Notes: generated from the letters alone by a model not told the origin. A stretch of 52,864 nt of DNA from Candidatus Auribacter fodinae (GCA_003599815.1 QZJZ01000016.1:1-52864), one strand, 5' to 3'; positions 28,839 through 38,524 are shown, counted from the stretch's first letter. Made by a program: numbers and translations.

Positions 28839-28942
28839 TTTTATTTTTATGAAAATCGGCTTTAAGATATTTTGGCAATATCGACGTACAGCGGTTATTT
28901 TCCCGGTATGCATATGTAATAGGACAAGAACTGAACGATATA

Positions 28943-31438
28943 TTACAAGCTGGAATCGACTAGAGAACGGAAACCGATCGTTCTGGAAAAAACGTCACGT
29001 GCTGACATGCGCTTCTTTTCTTTTATGTAGTCCAGAGACCCTGACGTTTCAGCAATCTGTGCGGGATCTTTAACTCCATTGGTATAGAACGGACTGCCGG
29101 GCACATCCTTATAACGGCCGTACGCATTGTAAAACGCTTCGACGACCTCCGGGTCAAATTGTGTTCCTGAAGCATTAAGAATCACCTGTATGGCGAAATC
29201 AACAGACCGTTTTTTACGGTATACCCGCTCACTGGTGAGGGTATCATAGGTATCAGCGACTCCAATTATACGGGCGAACAATGGAATTTCCTGACCTTCC
29301 AGCCCTTCGGGGTATCCTAAACCATCCATCCGCTCGTGATGATACTTGGCTCCTTCCGCAATGCGCTGCATACCTTCGTATTGTGATAAAAGTTCACTGC
29401 CGTAAACAGTATGTTGCTGAATCTTCTCGAATTCGTCGGACGATAATTTATTTGTCGAGTTAAGCAGGGTATCCGGGATACGGCTTTTGCCGATATCATG
29501 CAGTAATCCCGCATAAATCAATTCTTCAATATCCTTTGAACCCAGATTCATTTCCTCGCCGATAATCCCGGCTAAAGCGGCGACTCGTTCTACATGCCCG
29601 GCAGTATACGAGTCTTTAGATTCCAGCGCGGATACAAGCAAATCCGTAACCATGCGAACATGCCACTGCGCAAATACCTGATGGATAATTGTTTTAACAC
29701 GATTTAACTGAGGAGTAGGCTTGCCCGAAAGCTCATTAATGATATGAGCGGCCAGCATATTGATTTCGCCTTGCCCAAACCCCTCCCAGCCTTCTTCATT
29801 GATCATTTCCAGTTCAAGCTGATACAGTAACGCGAAAGCTATCTCGGTGTAATTCCTGAGTTCTCTGAACGACATATCACCATTTATGAGCGGCGCGGTT
29901 AATGTCTGGTCAAGAAACTCACGGATTGTACCCATATCAGGTATTGAACCAAGCATAAGCTCTTCATAAGGACGATTTGAAGCGCCTGACGTCCCTATCG
30001 CCGGATTGATGACTGTATAGGATATGTCCGCATTTCGCAGGATATCCGTAATTCCATCGTTGTGAAATCCTCCCGCTATAAGAAACGCAGTTGTTTCGCC
30101 GCTTTCCCTGAGCTCACGTAACGTATTGCGTACCAGAGCGGCATCCCGTTGGCTCGCCACAGCATAGAATGAAAGCGCACCACAAAGAGGGATATCCGCA
30201 TATGTCTTAGGATACGAAAACTCTGCATCAACAGCATTTGCAAGGGACTTTATTTCCTCAAATAAATTCTCCAGAGAATACGAAGCGTCCATGCCTGAAA
30301 GAAGCGCGTATTCATCTCTGTCAGCGCTCAATGTGTACACAGATAAGAAAGCGTCGATTCGCTTTTCCAAATCAAACAGACGCATGGATAGAGGATCAGC
30401 ATTAATAAAAGCATGGGCTGTCGCGTTCACCAGCGCGGATAATTGCGTATTCAGTTCAGTGGGATTAATTTTTTCCCATTGCTGAATTAAGGTGCGGCGT
30501 TTCAATATCAGCTGATATGCTCTGCCTTTTTGCTGATATTTTTCCGCAACATTGAGTACCGCAGAAAGATAGTCCATTTCAGCGCAGATCCCCAGAGTGA
30601 ACGATCTCCGCATTTTCTGAATATGTTCTCTATCAAGTGAAGGCACGTCCTGTTTAGAAATCGCACGAATAAGCTCATCGACGGACATATCCACCATTTC
30701 CGGCTGTAATTCCTGCTCCTGAAGCCGTAACCTGTTCAGAAGACTGCATACCGGATATGCATGTACCATAATACCCGCTTCAGCGGCGCGTTTCACCACC
30801 TCGTCAAAATAATGGAAAAATGATATCTGGCCGGACTGATACTGATACTCCAGCGCGCGAAGGCACTGCATATCTTCAGTATAAATATGTTTGCGGAGCG
30901 ACTCGGATAATGACCGGGCGTGATTGAGAAAGGGAAGTACCTGTTTCGCATTCGTTTTTATATCGCGATAGATGTCAAGGTTCTTTATATAGGCGTCAGG
31001 ATCCTCAACGCCAATAACGGTGTATGCGGAATCCTCATGGTTTATCGCCGAATATTCAGAGCCTGAAAACAGCCCTTTTTTTAGTAAATAATTAGCCGCT
31101 AATTTTTTGCGGACAGGATCATCAAATGTCTCATAATATGATATATCCAGAGGTTTTGACGCACCCTCAACACAGACTAATGTAATGCCATACTGTGATG
31201 ACAACGCATTGATGATTTCCGCTATACTGAGCTGAGTACCAATATCTGTGTGACAGTCCTGAATATAGACTATGTGCAGGCCGCTGGAACCATCATATGT
31301 GCCGCTTACTGTGCCCCACTCGGAACGGACGGATATTCTCTCTTCCGCCGCGCCGCAGAACAACGATTGGAGCAGTACGGCTATAAATACGGATAGATAC
31401 GCCGACTTTCTGAGCACAAACCTGTTATAAAAACACAT
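28943..31438 (-). CDS. Exported Tiki/ChaN-like domain fused to HD-GYP phosphodiesterase domain
   Basis: An 831-residue protein. Residues 1-31 resemble a signal peptide or anchor (FVLRKSAYLSVFIAVLLQSL). Residues about 50-480 are homologous to the N-terminus of the giant protein at 6824-16627, with IQDCH at 59-63, VEGAS at 90-94, GSEY at 126-129 and GGFHNDG from 456. Residues about 605-775 are an HD-GYP domain, the class that hydrolyses cyclic di-GMP: HD at 647-648 in LLHDIGK, HHERMDG, and GYP at 708-710, all intact. No further membrane helix is obvious between the two domains. An AAGGA site lies ten bases before the ATG and a near-consensus promoter lies at 31519-31547. Role unknown; a link between an envelope signal and second-messenger turnover is inference. 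Confidence 0.9.
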   Translation of the reverse strand: MCFYNRFVLRKSAYLSVFIAVLLQSLFCGAAEERISVRSEWGTVSGTYDGSSGLHIVYIQDCHTDIGTQLSIAEIINALSSQYGITLVCVEGASKPLDISYYETFDDPVRKKLAANYLLKKGLFSGSEYSAINHEDSAYTVIGVEDPDAYIKNLDIYRDIKTNAKQVLPFLNHARSLSESLRKHIYTEDMQCLRALEYQYQSGQISFFHYFDEVVKRAAEAGIMVHAYPVCSLLNRLRLQEQELQPEMVDMSVDELIRAISKQDVPSLDREHIQKMRRSFTLGICAEMDYLSAVLNVAEKYQQKGRAYQLILKRRTLIQQWEKINPTELNTQLSALVNATAHAFINADPLSMRLFDLEKRIDAFLSVYTLSADRDEYALLSGMDASYSLENLFEEIKSLANAVDAEFSYPKTYADIPLCGALSFYAVASQRDAALVRNTLRELRESGETTAFLIAGGFHNDGITDILRNADISYTVINPAIGTSGASNRPYEELMLGSIPDMGTIREFLDQTLTAPLINGDMSFRELRNYTEIAFALLYQLELEMINEEGWEGFGQGEINMLAAHIINELSGKPTPQLNRVKTIIHQVFAQWHVRMVTDLLVSALESKDSYTAGHVERVAALAGIIGEEMNLGSKDIEELIYAGLLHDIGKSRIPDTLLNSTNKLSSDEFEKIQQHTVYGSELLSQYEGMQRIAEGAKYHHERMDGLGYPEGLEGQEIPLFARIIGVADTYDTLTSERVYRKKRSVDFAIQVILNASGTQFDPEVVEAFYNAYGRYKDVPGSPFYTNGVKDPAQIAETSGSLDYIKEKKRMSARDVFSRTIGFRSLVDSSL

Positions 31439-31518
31439 CGATTGCTGATCCTTTATTTTTCAATTACCACTATCAGGCCGAATCGGATACACATACATTA
31501 CCGATTGATAATGAAGAT

Positions 31519-31547
31519 ATTATAACACCAGAAACAGTTTTTTTCAA
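31519..31547 (-). promoter_or_regulatory. Near-consensus promoter of the HD-GYP gene
   Basis: On the reverse strand TTGAAA (31547-31542) and a perfect TATAAT (31524-31519) are separated by exactly 17 bases. The expected start near 31512 gives a leader of about 74 bases. Confidence 0.7.
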
Positions 31548-31589
31548 CGGCAGTATTAAGGTTTACTTAATTCTAATATTTGGGATCGA

Positions 31590-31712
31590 TGAAAAAGTCA
31601 CAACAGACTGTCATTGCGAAGCCCCGCAGGGGCTCCGCTCTACTCATTTTGAGATCACCACGTCACTTCGTTCCTGATGACATTTTAAAAGAGCAATTAA
31701 GAAACTTTTTCA
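31590..31712. repeat. Palindromic REP/MITE-like element
   Basis: Outer inverted ends TGAAAAAGT (31590-31598) and ACTTTTTCA (31704-31712) enclose inner ends TGTCAT (31609-31614) and ATGACA (31677-31682). The core holds GCCCCGCAGGGGC, itself a hairpin, and GATCACCACGTCACTTCGTTCC. This resembles the dispersed TGTCATTGCGAGCCCC... / ...CGCTTCGCTCCTCGCAATGACA repeat seen in many bacterial genomes, here somewhat decayed. Only one copy is in the window. Confidence 0.7.
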
Positions 31713-31732
31713 GCACGCCCTATTTGGGGAAT

Positions 31733-31765
31733 AAAAAAACGCCGGAACTCCTAAGAGTTCCGGCG
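31733..31765 (-). terminator. Rho-independent terminator of the DUF11 lipoprotein gene
   Basis: Stem CGCCGGAACTC (31740-31750) with GAGTTCCGGCG (31755-31765) around a four-base loop, followed on the reverse strand by seven T (31739-31733). It lies 32 bases after the stop codon at 31798. Confidence 0.9.
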
Positions 31766-31797
31766 CACAAACAATTCAACCGTAAGTTAAACAGTTA

Positions 31798-33318
31798 TTA
31801 ATACAGGTTGGTTGACTCTGTTTCCGTTACCGGGCGTTTCAGTTCATCGCTCTGCATTTCAACGCTGAACCGAACATCACCGGATTCTTTGGCTTTAATT
31901 TGTACACGCCATACGGCCTGTGCTTTTGGAGCGAGTGTCGGCAACGCCGCAAAGTTCACTGTTTTTCCTGAAGCGGCAACTTTGGTTTCGCCCTCGCCAG
32001 TCACGTATTCCATATTTGCTTCAAGAGTAGTTTTTATCAGAATGTTGTTTGCTGTAGCTGAACCCTGGTTGGTTACAGTGATAACATATGTGGTCATATC
32101 ACCGATACGAACCGGGTCTTCCAAGTCAACCACTTCGAGCAGGAGAGCAGGAATACCGAGCAGATCGGTAGTCGCGCTGGCAGAAGCGGCATCCGCGCAA
32201 TACGCGGTTGCGGTCGCTTTAGCCGAGCATGCGCCTTTCTGCTGGGCAAGAAGAGTCACTGTCATGGACTTGGACTCGTTTGCGTTCAACGAACCAAGAT
32301 TCCAGACAACATCCTGTCCTTGAGCAACACCGCCCATAGAAGCTGACTGAAATACCGCTACTCCACATCCTGAAAGGCGTACAACAGCATCTTTCGCAAC
32401 AGCGTCACCGGTATTCTTTACAGTAATGTCATAGGTGATTGTTTTTGTTACATATTCTTTATCCGGAGCTGACAAGTCAATACTTAACGCCGGAGCTGAA
32501 ACAGCCACTTTGCCTTGGTCTGATGCCTCAAGCCCGCCGTCAGCTTTCGCTGTTGCCTGAACAGTAAAGTTTCCTGTGTTACCCGCTTTCAACTGTTGAG
32601 TGAACCGCTGTGACTGCCCTGAAGCCAGCGAACCGGCTGGGATTGTGAAAGAGCTTTTGCCGTCGGCGGTCATCAGGTTTGCAGGCAGTGAAACAACTAT
32701 ATTTACATTATCAGCGGCTCCTGATCCCGGATTGGAAACTACAAATGTCGCTGGTATAATATCGCATTTCATTGCTGAAGCTACTACATCCAAATCAAGG
32801 GCAAGCTGAGGATTGATTATGTTTGTCGCAATACAAACAAGCGGATCATAGGTCACTTTCGCGCAATTAATGCATGTGCCTGTTCCGGTTGCCGTAGCGG
32901 TCACGGTAATAGTTTTTGTTTCGTTCGGTTCGAGAATACCCAGATCCCAGGCGTCGCCGTCAGGGGTTGTTTTGGTAACCGGGGGAACGGCGCTTTTAAT
33001 TTTGAATTTATCGTTCGGTTTTTCAGTGACGACAACATGTTCAAGTTTGTAATTGGTCAGGTTTGTTACTTTCAGCGTATAGTCATAATCCTGCCCCTGA
33101 ATAACGGTCTGAGGGCCCATTTTTTCCAGTAATACCATGCTGGTCGGCTTATCCGCTGTCGGATGAGCAAGCCAGTTATAGTTCATCATGGGTTTTTTAG
33201 GTTCCGGTTTAGGCGCGGCCTTAGCTTCTTTTTCGCAGTTAAGACAACATCCTGACAAGCCCACTGTCGCTGCCATGGCAACCAGTAGAAGCAATTTTGA
33301 AGCGAGTTTAAGTTTCAT
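31798..33318 (-). CDS. DUF11/OmcB-like lipoprotein
   Basis: A 506-residue outer-envelope lipoprotein. The signal peptide ends in the lipobox LSGC with Cys24, followed by another Cys and LNC. After a Lys/Pro-rich linker come about four Ig-like repeats of the DUF11/CARDB kind, recognisable by YTLKVTNLTNYKLEHVVV, YDITVKNTGDAVAKDAVV and YVITVTNQGSATANNILI, each followed by a W.LG.L segment. This build recalls OmcB, the cysteine-rich envelope protein of chlamydiae, and similar proteins in other PVC bacteria. It is likely a structural envelope component. The start at 33318 is set by AGGAGG; an upstream in-frame start would put extra residues before the signal peptide. A strong terminator follows. 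Confidence 0.87.
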   Translation of the reverse strand: MKLKLASKLLLLVAMAATVGLSGCCLNCEKEAKAAPKPEPKKPMMNYNWLAHPTADKPTSMVLLEKMGPQTVIQGQDYDYTLKVTNLTNYKLEHVVVTEKPNDKFKIKSAVPPVTKTTPDGDAWDLGILEPNETKTITVTATATGTGTCINCAKVTYDPLVCIATNIINPQLALDLDVVASAMKCDIIPATFVVSNPGSGAADNVNIVVSLPANLMTADGKSSFTIPAGSLASGQSQRFTQQLKAGNTGNFTVQATAKADGGLEASDQGKVAVSAPALSIDLSAPDKEYVTKTITYDITVKNTGDAVAKDAVVRLSGCGVAVFQSASMGGVAQGQDVVWNLGSLNANESKSMTVTLLAQQKGACSAKATATAYCADAASASATTDLLGIPALLLEVVDLEDPVRIGDMTTYVITVTNQGSATANNILIKTTLEANMEYVTGEGETKVAASGKTVNFAALPTLAPKAQAVWRVQIKAKESGDVRFSVEMQSDELKRPVTETESTNLY

Positions 33319-33807
33319 GGTTTCCTCCTGTTGCTTTTTTTTCAACGGTTGTTGGATGCAGTAATAAATCAGCAAGCATGCATAGCATCTCAATCGATTT
33401 ATTTACCGTAAGTTATTAGTTACAATGAAGTTATATCACAATTCACTTTTTAGGAGACCACATCACGATGAAACAAGGTGCCGTTTAATGTTTAATATAT
33501 TATAAAACGAATCCTAAATGTTCAAGTATAAGATTTCACTTTTTACGCTTTATCTTTCCCATAGATTCATAAAAACTTCCATAAGAAACATCACGTAAAC
33601 TGAATAGACCAAATTATGTCTATACATTTACTAGATTCTTTATTGCACAATAAAGTTCTGTAATTTTTTTCTTTTTATTGTAAAGACAACCAAACCAACA
33701 ACTGTTTGATCGACATAACACTCTTTTTAACAATAAATTACAGACAATTTCCATCGAAACATAAAATCATCGGGGTTATCAATCATGAGAAGACTACAGA
33801 TCACAAG
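33319..33807. other. AT-rich intergenic region
   Basis: About 490 bases between two divergently controlled minus-strand lipoprotein genes. It should hold the promoter of the DUF11 lipoprotein (a weak TTGTGA-17-TAATAA on the reverse strand around 33440-33415 is possible). No gene, tRNA or clear repeat was seen. Confidence 0.4.
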
Positions 33808-33839
33808 AAAAAAGCGCCCCCACAATCGCTGGGGGCGCT
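33808..33839 (-). terminator. Rho-independent terminator of the small lipoprotein gene
   Basis: Stem AGCGCCCCCA (33813-33822) with TGGGGGCGCT (33830-33839), loop of seven bases, followed on the reverse strand by six T (33813-33808, the first overlapping the stem). It begins 16 bases after the stop codon at 33856. Confidence 0.9.
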
Positions 33840-33855
33840 GTACTGCACGATACGA

Positions 33856-34200
33856 TTATTTGCCGATATTTTTCAATTTATCGCTAACTGCTCCGGCAGT
33901 TTCTTTGGCTTTTTCCGCTAAATCATTCTTAGCCTGCTCAATAATTTTTTTCGCTTCATCAGATTCTTTTTCGAGATTAGCAATAATGTATTGCGCAACG
34001 TTTATAGCTTCCTGATACTCTTCGGATTTCTGAAACGCTTTCGCCTGTCCGACCAGATAATCTACCTGCTGTTCCACTGATCCTTTCGTTTTAGAGATAT
34101 CAATTGCTTCCTTGCCGGAAGCCGCCTTTTTCTCACCGCAACCGGATAACATGATGCCCAACGCAAGAACTACTCCGACAACTGAGAAAAAATGTTTCAT
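33856..34200 (-). CDS. Small lipoprotein with coiled-coil/helical domain
   Basis: A 114-residue lipoprotein. The signal peptide ends in the lipobox MLSGC with Cys21. The rest is highly charged and helical, with a TPR-like motif in the middle (VDYLVGQAKAFQKSEEYQEA) and an Ala/Lys/Glu-rich tail, EKAKETAGAVSDKLK. Proteins of this type are abundant envelope spacers in some Gram-negative bacteria, but no specific function can be given. GGGAGG precedes the ATG and a strong terminator follows, so it is a single-gene unit. Confidence 0.85.
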   Translation of the reverse strand: MKHFFSVVGVVLALGIMLSGCGEKKAASGKEAIDISKTKGSVEQQVDYLVGQAKAFQKSEEYQEAINVAQYIIANLEKESDEAKKIIEQAKNDLAEKAKETAGAVSDKLKNIGK

Positions 34201-34454
34201 GAATGCCTCCCTGATTCCGTTTAACTTTTTATTTTTTAGAATACATACAACCCGAAAGACAATCGAAAAAACTCCTAATTTTCAACTCTTTCGTTTCGTT
34301 TCCCAAAACATAACTATATAGATTTGACTTTCTCGCTCCGGGTTCTATTCAAAAATATTTTCTAAAAAAACTTGTATCAGGAAAAACCGTTTAAACATCA
34401 AGACCGGCAAAGTATCCAAAAAGTATAGTCAAACGTTTGTTTGGGGTCAAGCTT

Positions 34455-34482
34455 TTGACTGCCCCCGTCGATACATTAATAC
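34455..34482 (+). promoter_or_regulatory. Candidate promoter for the DUF2225 gene
   Basis: TTGACT (34455-34460) and TAATAC (34477-34482) are 16 bases apart. The expected start near 34489 is only about 8 bases before the ATG at 34497, which favours the second ATG at 34512 as the true start. Confidence 0.4.
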
Positions 34483-34496
34483 AATTCGAACTTTAA

Positions 34497-35666
34497 ATGA
34501 GCGGTATAACGATGAAAGCATTCCACACTAAAAAACTTAAATGCCCTATATGCACAAAGGAAGCCGAATATACACTGCTCACCAGCGAGGTTTTCGGGCT
34601 TTATTACCCCGCATCCCGTGACCGCGACCAATATGTTTCTCAGTGGAACTGGCGCGACCCGCAATGGAGCCATATAAATCCATATCATTACGCGATAATT
34701 CTATGCCCCATCTGCCATTACAGTGATTTTGAGGAAAATTTCGGGGATTCACCCAAAGAGTTATCGATTCGGCAGATAAAATTTTTGCGCAAAATCATGA
34801 CCGCTCTCCCCGCCACTCACGTAACCCTTATTAAGGACATTGCATGGCTAATCGACAATGCAGGCTCCAGCCGCACTCCAGAAATCGCAACCCTTAGCTA
34901 CATACTGGCTCTCGCGTTTCAGCAATACCTGCTTGAAGACAAATCGTGCCATCACAATTACAACCTGCTGGGACGGATGTTCCTGCGACTCGCATGGATG
35001 TACAGGCAACAGGAAGAAGCCGGAACTCATGCGAACAGCGCTCTGCAGGAAAACCAGCCCGCAACGCCGTCAACCGTTTGTTACTCCATGCTCGATTCAT
35101 TGGCTCATTATTCGTCGCTCTCAAACGAACTGCTTAAATACTATGATAATATACCTGTCGATAACGCGGAAGAAGTACAGTCAATGATTCATATATTGGA
35201 TAAAAACATCGCGCAGGTTATCAAAAAAACACAGGCTCTGGCGCAAGCCATAAACAAAGGAACAGAAAGCGGACATTCAAATATCCACATCATTTTCAAC
35301 AACATCTATTCTGTCTGGACATGGATGCCGCGAACAGAAAACGACGCTATAAACTCTGCCATCAGCCATTTTGAGGAAATGGCACAGAAAGACAGCACAA
35401 TAACTGATAACGCCCTGTGGAAACTACTTGAACTACTGGCTTTTCTGTACGACAAAACAGGCAATATTGAAAAAAGAAACAACCGCCTGAGCCACATAAT
35501 ATCAGCAAGCCATCGCAAACGGATGCTTCTCAGCAAAAAACTCCAGCTCAACATTTCCACAGCAGAAAGAGCTGAACTGGAACTTGACTTAAAAAAAATA
35601 AACAATTATATTCAGGAAATAACGTTCCAATACAAGTACGATTACAACGAAAACGCCTCCGTATAA
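34497..35666 (+). CDS. DUF2225 domain protein with two CPxC knuckles
   Basis: A 389-residue protein of the DUF2225 family (PF09986). The N-terminal region has two CPIC motifs, Cys16/Cys19 and Cys70/Cys73, which probably form one zinc site. The remaining 300 residues are helical and carry TPR-like character (alternating aromatic and Ala-rich helices, lengths around 35). Family function is unknown; members are found in Firmicutes, spirochaetes and others. An ATG at 34512 (MKAFHTKKLKCPIC) is an equally good start and fits the promoter better. It stands alone between a lipoprotein gene and the Na/Pi cotransporter. Confidence 0.83.
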   Translation: MSGITMKAFHTKKLKCPICTKEAEYTLLTSEVFGLYYPASRDRDQYVSQWNWRDPQWSHINPYHYAIILCPICHYSDFEENFGDSPKELSIRQIKFLRKIMTALPATHVTLIKDIAWLIDNAGSSRTPEIATLSYILALAFQQYLLEDKSCHHNYNLLGRMFLRLAWMYRQQEEAGTHANSALQENQPATPSTVCYSMLDSLAHYSSLSNELLKYYDNIPVDNAEEVQSMIHILDKNIAQVIKKTQALAQAINKGTESGHSNIHIIFNNIYSVWTWMPRTENDAINSAISHFEEMAQKDSTITDNALWKLLELLAFLYDKTGNIEKRNNRLSHIISASHRKRMLLSKKLQLNISTAERAELELDLKKINNYIQEITFQYKYDYNENASV

Positions 35667-35711
35667 ATTTCCCGTTCGTCGCAGTATGAGCAATTTTCAG
35701 TGACTTAATCC

Positions 35712-35740
35712 TTGCCCAAATATTAGATTTATGCTATTTT
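35712..35740 (+). promoter_or_regulatory. Weak promoter candidate for the Na/Pi cotransporter gene
   Basis: TTGCCC (35712-35717) and TATTTT (35735-35740) are 17 bases apart, about 108 bases before the ATG at 35849. A small hairpin GCCGT/ACGGC lies in the leader just ahead of the ribosome site. Confidence 0.3.
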
Positions 35741-35848
35741 CTGGTTAATTTTTTGTTACAACCTCCTCGATATATACACGAAAAACATTTAATGTATAAA
35801 CATGAATTGCCGTCTTGGCACGGCGGTTTCAGGGAAAGGATTCTGTAA

Positions 35849-37516
35849 ATGGATAGAGATTTAATTTTTGGTGTAATCGGCGGGCTTGGATTATTCATTT
35901 ACGGGATGAAACTGTTATCCGACGGGCTTCAGAAAGTTGCCAGCACCCGATTACGTAAAATAATACTGATGTTCACCAACAAACCGATCATGGGTATTAT
36001 TTCAGGATGCCTTTTGACCTGTATAATCCAGTCCAGCAGTGCTACTACTGTAATGACCATCGGGTTTGTTAATTCAGGAATGATGCTGTTGAGGCAAGCG
36101 ATCGGCGTTGTCATCGGCGCAAATATCGGCACAACCATCACAGCTCAGATTATCGCCTTCAAAATATCGGCATATGCTTTGCCTACTATCGGCATAGGGT
36201 GCGCCATGCTCCTGTTCGGGAAGAAAAAACGGACTCAGTACTGGGGGCAGGTTCTGCTGGGGCTCGGCATCCTGTTTTTCGGATTAACAACAATGGAATC
36301 CGTACTGAAATCATTAAAAAATTCGCCGATGGCGACAGACTTTTTTATCCGGCTGGGTAAATACCCGGTATTCGGCATTTTAACCGGCACATTGGTGACC
36401 ATGATTATACAATCAAGCAGTGCGTCAATAGGGCTGGTTATCGCCCTTGCCTCAAACGGCCTGCTCGATTTTCAGGCGTCCATTTATCTGGTGCTGGGCG
36501 ATAATATTGGAACAACTATAACCGCGTGGCTGGCATCAATTGGAACCAACCTCAGCTCACGCCGTGTAGCGGCATCGCATTCGTTATTTAACCTTCTGGG
36601 AGCAAGTATATTCGGAGTACTGACCTATACTGGGGTGTATATCGCTATTGTCGACCATATTACGCCAGGCGATATCGGCACGGCAACCATTGCGCGGCAT
36701 ATCGCAAATTCACATACCTTATTTAATGTACTAAACGCAATCCTGTTCTTCCCGTTTATCCCTATGCTTGAAAAATTTGTCAAGTTGATCCTTCCCGGAC
36801 AGGAAGAGATGGCAACGGAACCATGCTATCTGGAACCGCACCTCCTTGAAACGCCGGAAATCGCTTTATCTCAGTCGAAAAAAGAGATGGTTCGTATGCT
36901 TCAAGTCGCAAGAGAAGCGTTTACCGAAGCGATGGAAGGTTTTTTCGAAAAAAACCGCAAACGCCTCAAACCAGTGCAAAAGATGGAGGACACCATTGAT
37001 AACCTCCAGAGCGAGATTACGTTATACTTGATCGACATATCCAAAAACCAACTTACCACGGAACAATCGGAACAGCTTCCGTCATTGCTTCACTCCGTGA
37101 ACGATATTGAAAAAATCGGCGACCACGCGGAAAACATCATGAAAGTTGCGGAACGCGTTATTGACCGGCAAATGGAAATTTCCGTCATCGGCATCAGGAA
37201 AATAAAACATATGTACAAAGACATACAGGATATGTTTGATATTATCATTACCAACATGAAGCTGGTTAATGACGGTAAAGAAACATGTGTTAAAAACGTA
37301 TTTAAAATCGAAACAGACCTGAACATCACCTACAAGGGCATCAGCAAGGAACAATTGCGCCATTTTCAACAGGGCAAGGAATTCGCTCATGCCAGCATTG
37401 CGTTTCTCGACCTGATAAACAACATGGAAAAAATCGGCGACCATCTCACTAATATCGCCGAAGCGCTCAGGGCGGATTTTGCGTATCAGGCAGAGTATGC
37501 CGCATCCAGAAACTAA
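35849..37516 (+). CDS. Na+/phosphate cotransporter with PhoU-like domain
   Basis: An inner-membrane transporter of the Na/Pi-II family (555 residues). The two inverted membrane repeats each carry the QSSS signature: QSSSATTVM near residue 61 and QSSSASIGL near 190, together with GANIGTT and GDNIGTT. The C-terminal third (about 345-545) is a helical PhoU-like domain with two E/D-rich helices (HSVNDIEKIGDHAENI and LINNMEKIGDHLTNI), the usual phosphate-linked regulatory part. An AGGGAAAGGA site precedes the ATG. It converges on the glycosyltransferase gene with only 18 bases between them and no terminator. Confidence 0.95.
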   Translation: MDRDLIFGVIGGLGLFIYGMKLLSDGLQKVASTRLRKIILMFTNKPIMGIISGCLLTCIIQSSSATTVMTIGFVNSGMMLLRQAIGVVIGANIGTTITAQIIAFKISAYALPTIGIGCAMLLFGKKKRTQYWGQVLLGLGILFFGLTTMESVLKSLKNSPMATDFFIRLGKYPVFGILTGTLVTMIIQSSSASIGLVIALASNGLLDFQASIYLVLGDNIGTTITAWLASIGTNLSSRRVAASHSLFNLLGASIFGVLTYTGVYIAIVDHITPGDIGTATIARHIANSHTLFNVLNAILFFPFIPMLEKFVKLILPGQEEMATEPCYLEPHLLETPEIALSQSKKEMVRMLQVAREAFTEAMEGFFEKNRKRLKPVQKMEDTIDNLQSEITLYLIDISKNQLTTEQSEQLPSLLHSVNDIEKIGDHAENIMKVAERVIDRQMEISVIGIRKIKHMYKDIQDMFDIIITNMKLVNDGKETCVKNVFKIETDLNITYKGISKEQLRHFQQGKEFAHASIAFLDLINNMEKIGDHLTNIAEALRADFAYQAEYAASRN

Positions 37517-37534
37517 CGGGATCCTGATGCATTT

Positions 37535-38284
37535 TCAGCAGTTACACTGGAACAGGCGGAAACGCCCGATACGGCATCTGGCAAGCAGGTACTGAACCAT
37601 GACCATAACCGTTCCGAGAGTGTACAGTATCCCCTGATAAAACGAGATTGACGAGGAATCAGGCAGGTAACGGGTAGGTATAGGCACATCTCCAATACGG
37701 AACCCGCACCAGACAGCCTGCGCCAGCAGTTGGGTATCGAAGACAAAACTATCTGAGTTGTGTTCAAAGCAAATTTTTTCAAGTACCTGACGGGTATACG
37801 CACGGAATCCGGAATGGCAGTCGCCGATATTCTGTCCGAGAATAATATTTTCAGCAAAGGTTAACTGCCTGTTCACAATATATTTATAAAACGGCATACC
37901 TCCCTGCAGGGCCTCTTTGCGGCTTCGAATACGCGAACCGATAACAACATCACAGATACCTGCATCCAAAAAACCAATAGCGTAGGGTATAACCCGGCAA
38001 TCATACTGGTAGTCAGGATGAATCATTACCACAAAATCAGCGCCTGCGTTCAAAGCCGCCTTATAGCAGGTTTTCTGATTCGCGCCATACCCGGCATTTT
38101 TTTGATGAGTTATCACAGTCACCCCAAGTGACTGCGCAATCTCAACAGTCCGGTCAGTACTGGCATCATCGACCAGAATAATCTCATGCACAGATGATCG
38201 AGGAATGTCATTGTACGTTTTTTCAAGCGTTTTTTCAGCGTTATAGGCTGGTATGACTACAACAATTTTTTTATCGGGTTTCAT
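37535..38284 (-). CDS. Family 2 glycosyltransferase, dolichyl-phosphate mannosyltransferase-like
   Basis: A cytoplasmic-face GT-A enzyme (249 residues) that transfers a sugar from a nucleotide donor, probably to a polyprenyl phosphate. The N-terminal fold shows [13 protein letters not shown], the first acidic pair in [19 protein letters not shown], and a catalytic-site HPDYQYD in place of the more usual DADx[12 protein letters not shown] follows. The C-terminus has a hydrophobic stretch ([15 protein letters not shown]) but no paired membrane helices, so it is the short DPM1-like form. I start at 38284 (MKPDKK); an ATG at 38293 is also possible. Confidence 0.88.
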   Translation of the reverse strand: MKPDKKIVVVIPAYNAEKTLEKTYNDIPRSSVHEIILVDDASTDRTVEIAQSLGVTVITHQKNAGYGANQKTCYKAALNAGADFVVMIHPDYQYDCRVIPYAIGFLDAGICDVVIGSRIRSRKEALQGGMPFYKYIVNRQLTFAENIILGQNIGDCHSGFRAYTRQVLEKICFEHNSDSFVFDTQLLAQAVWCGFRIGDVPIPTRYLPDSSSISFYQGILYTLGTVMVMVQYLLARCRIGRFRLFQCNC

Positions 38285-38524
38285 ATCCGTCATTCCAAAG
38301 GTACTGGTCTGCTGTTGTACTGCAACTATACCGTAAGACACTTAACCGGGTAAACATAAATAGCGTGATCCATTAAAACATAATGGCTAATCAGCCGTAA
38401 CGCAATAATAAAGCCTCTGTTACTGTGTCAAATTTTTCTTGACATCCAACCTTATTTCCATCATTTTAAAAGGTACTATTTATATAAGAATAAACAGCAG
38501 TCGCCACAGAACTGAATATTAGTT

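Noticed and set aside
31580-31801. 73-codon open frame on the plus strand
   Set aside because: It runs through the palindromic repeat and the terminator of the opposite gene; composition reflects the repeat, not a protein.
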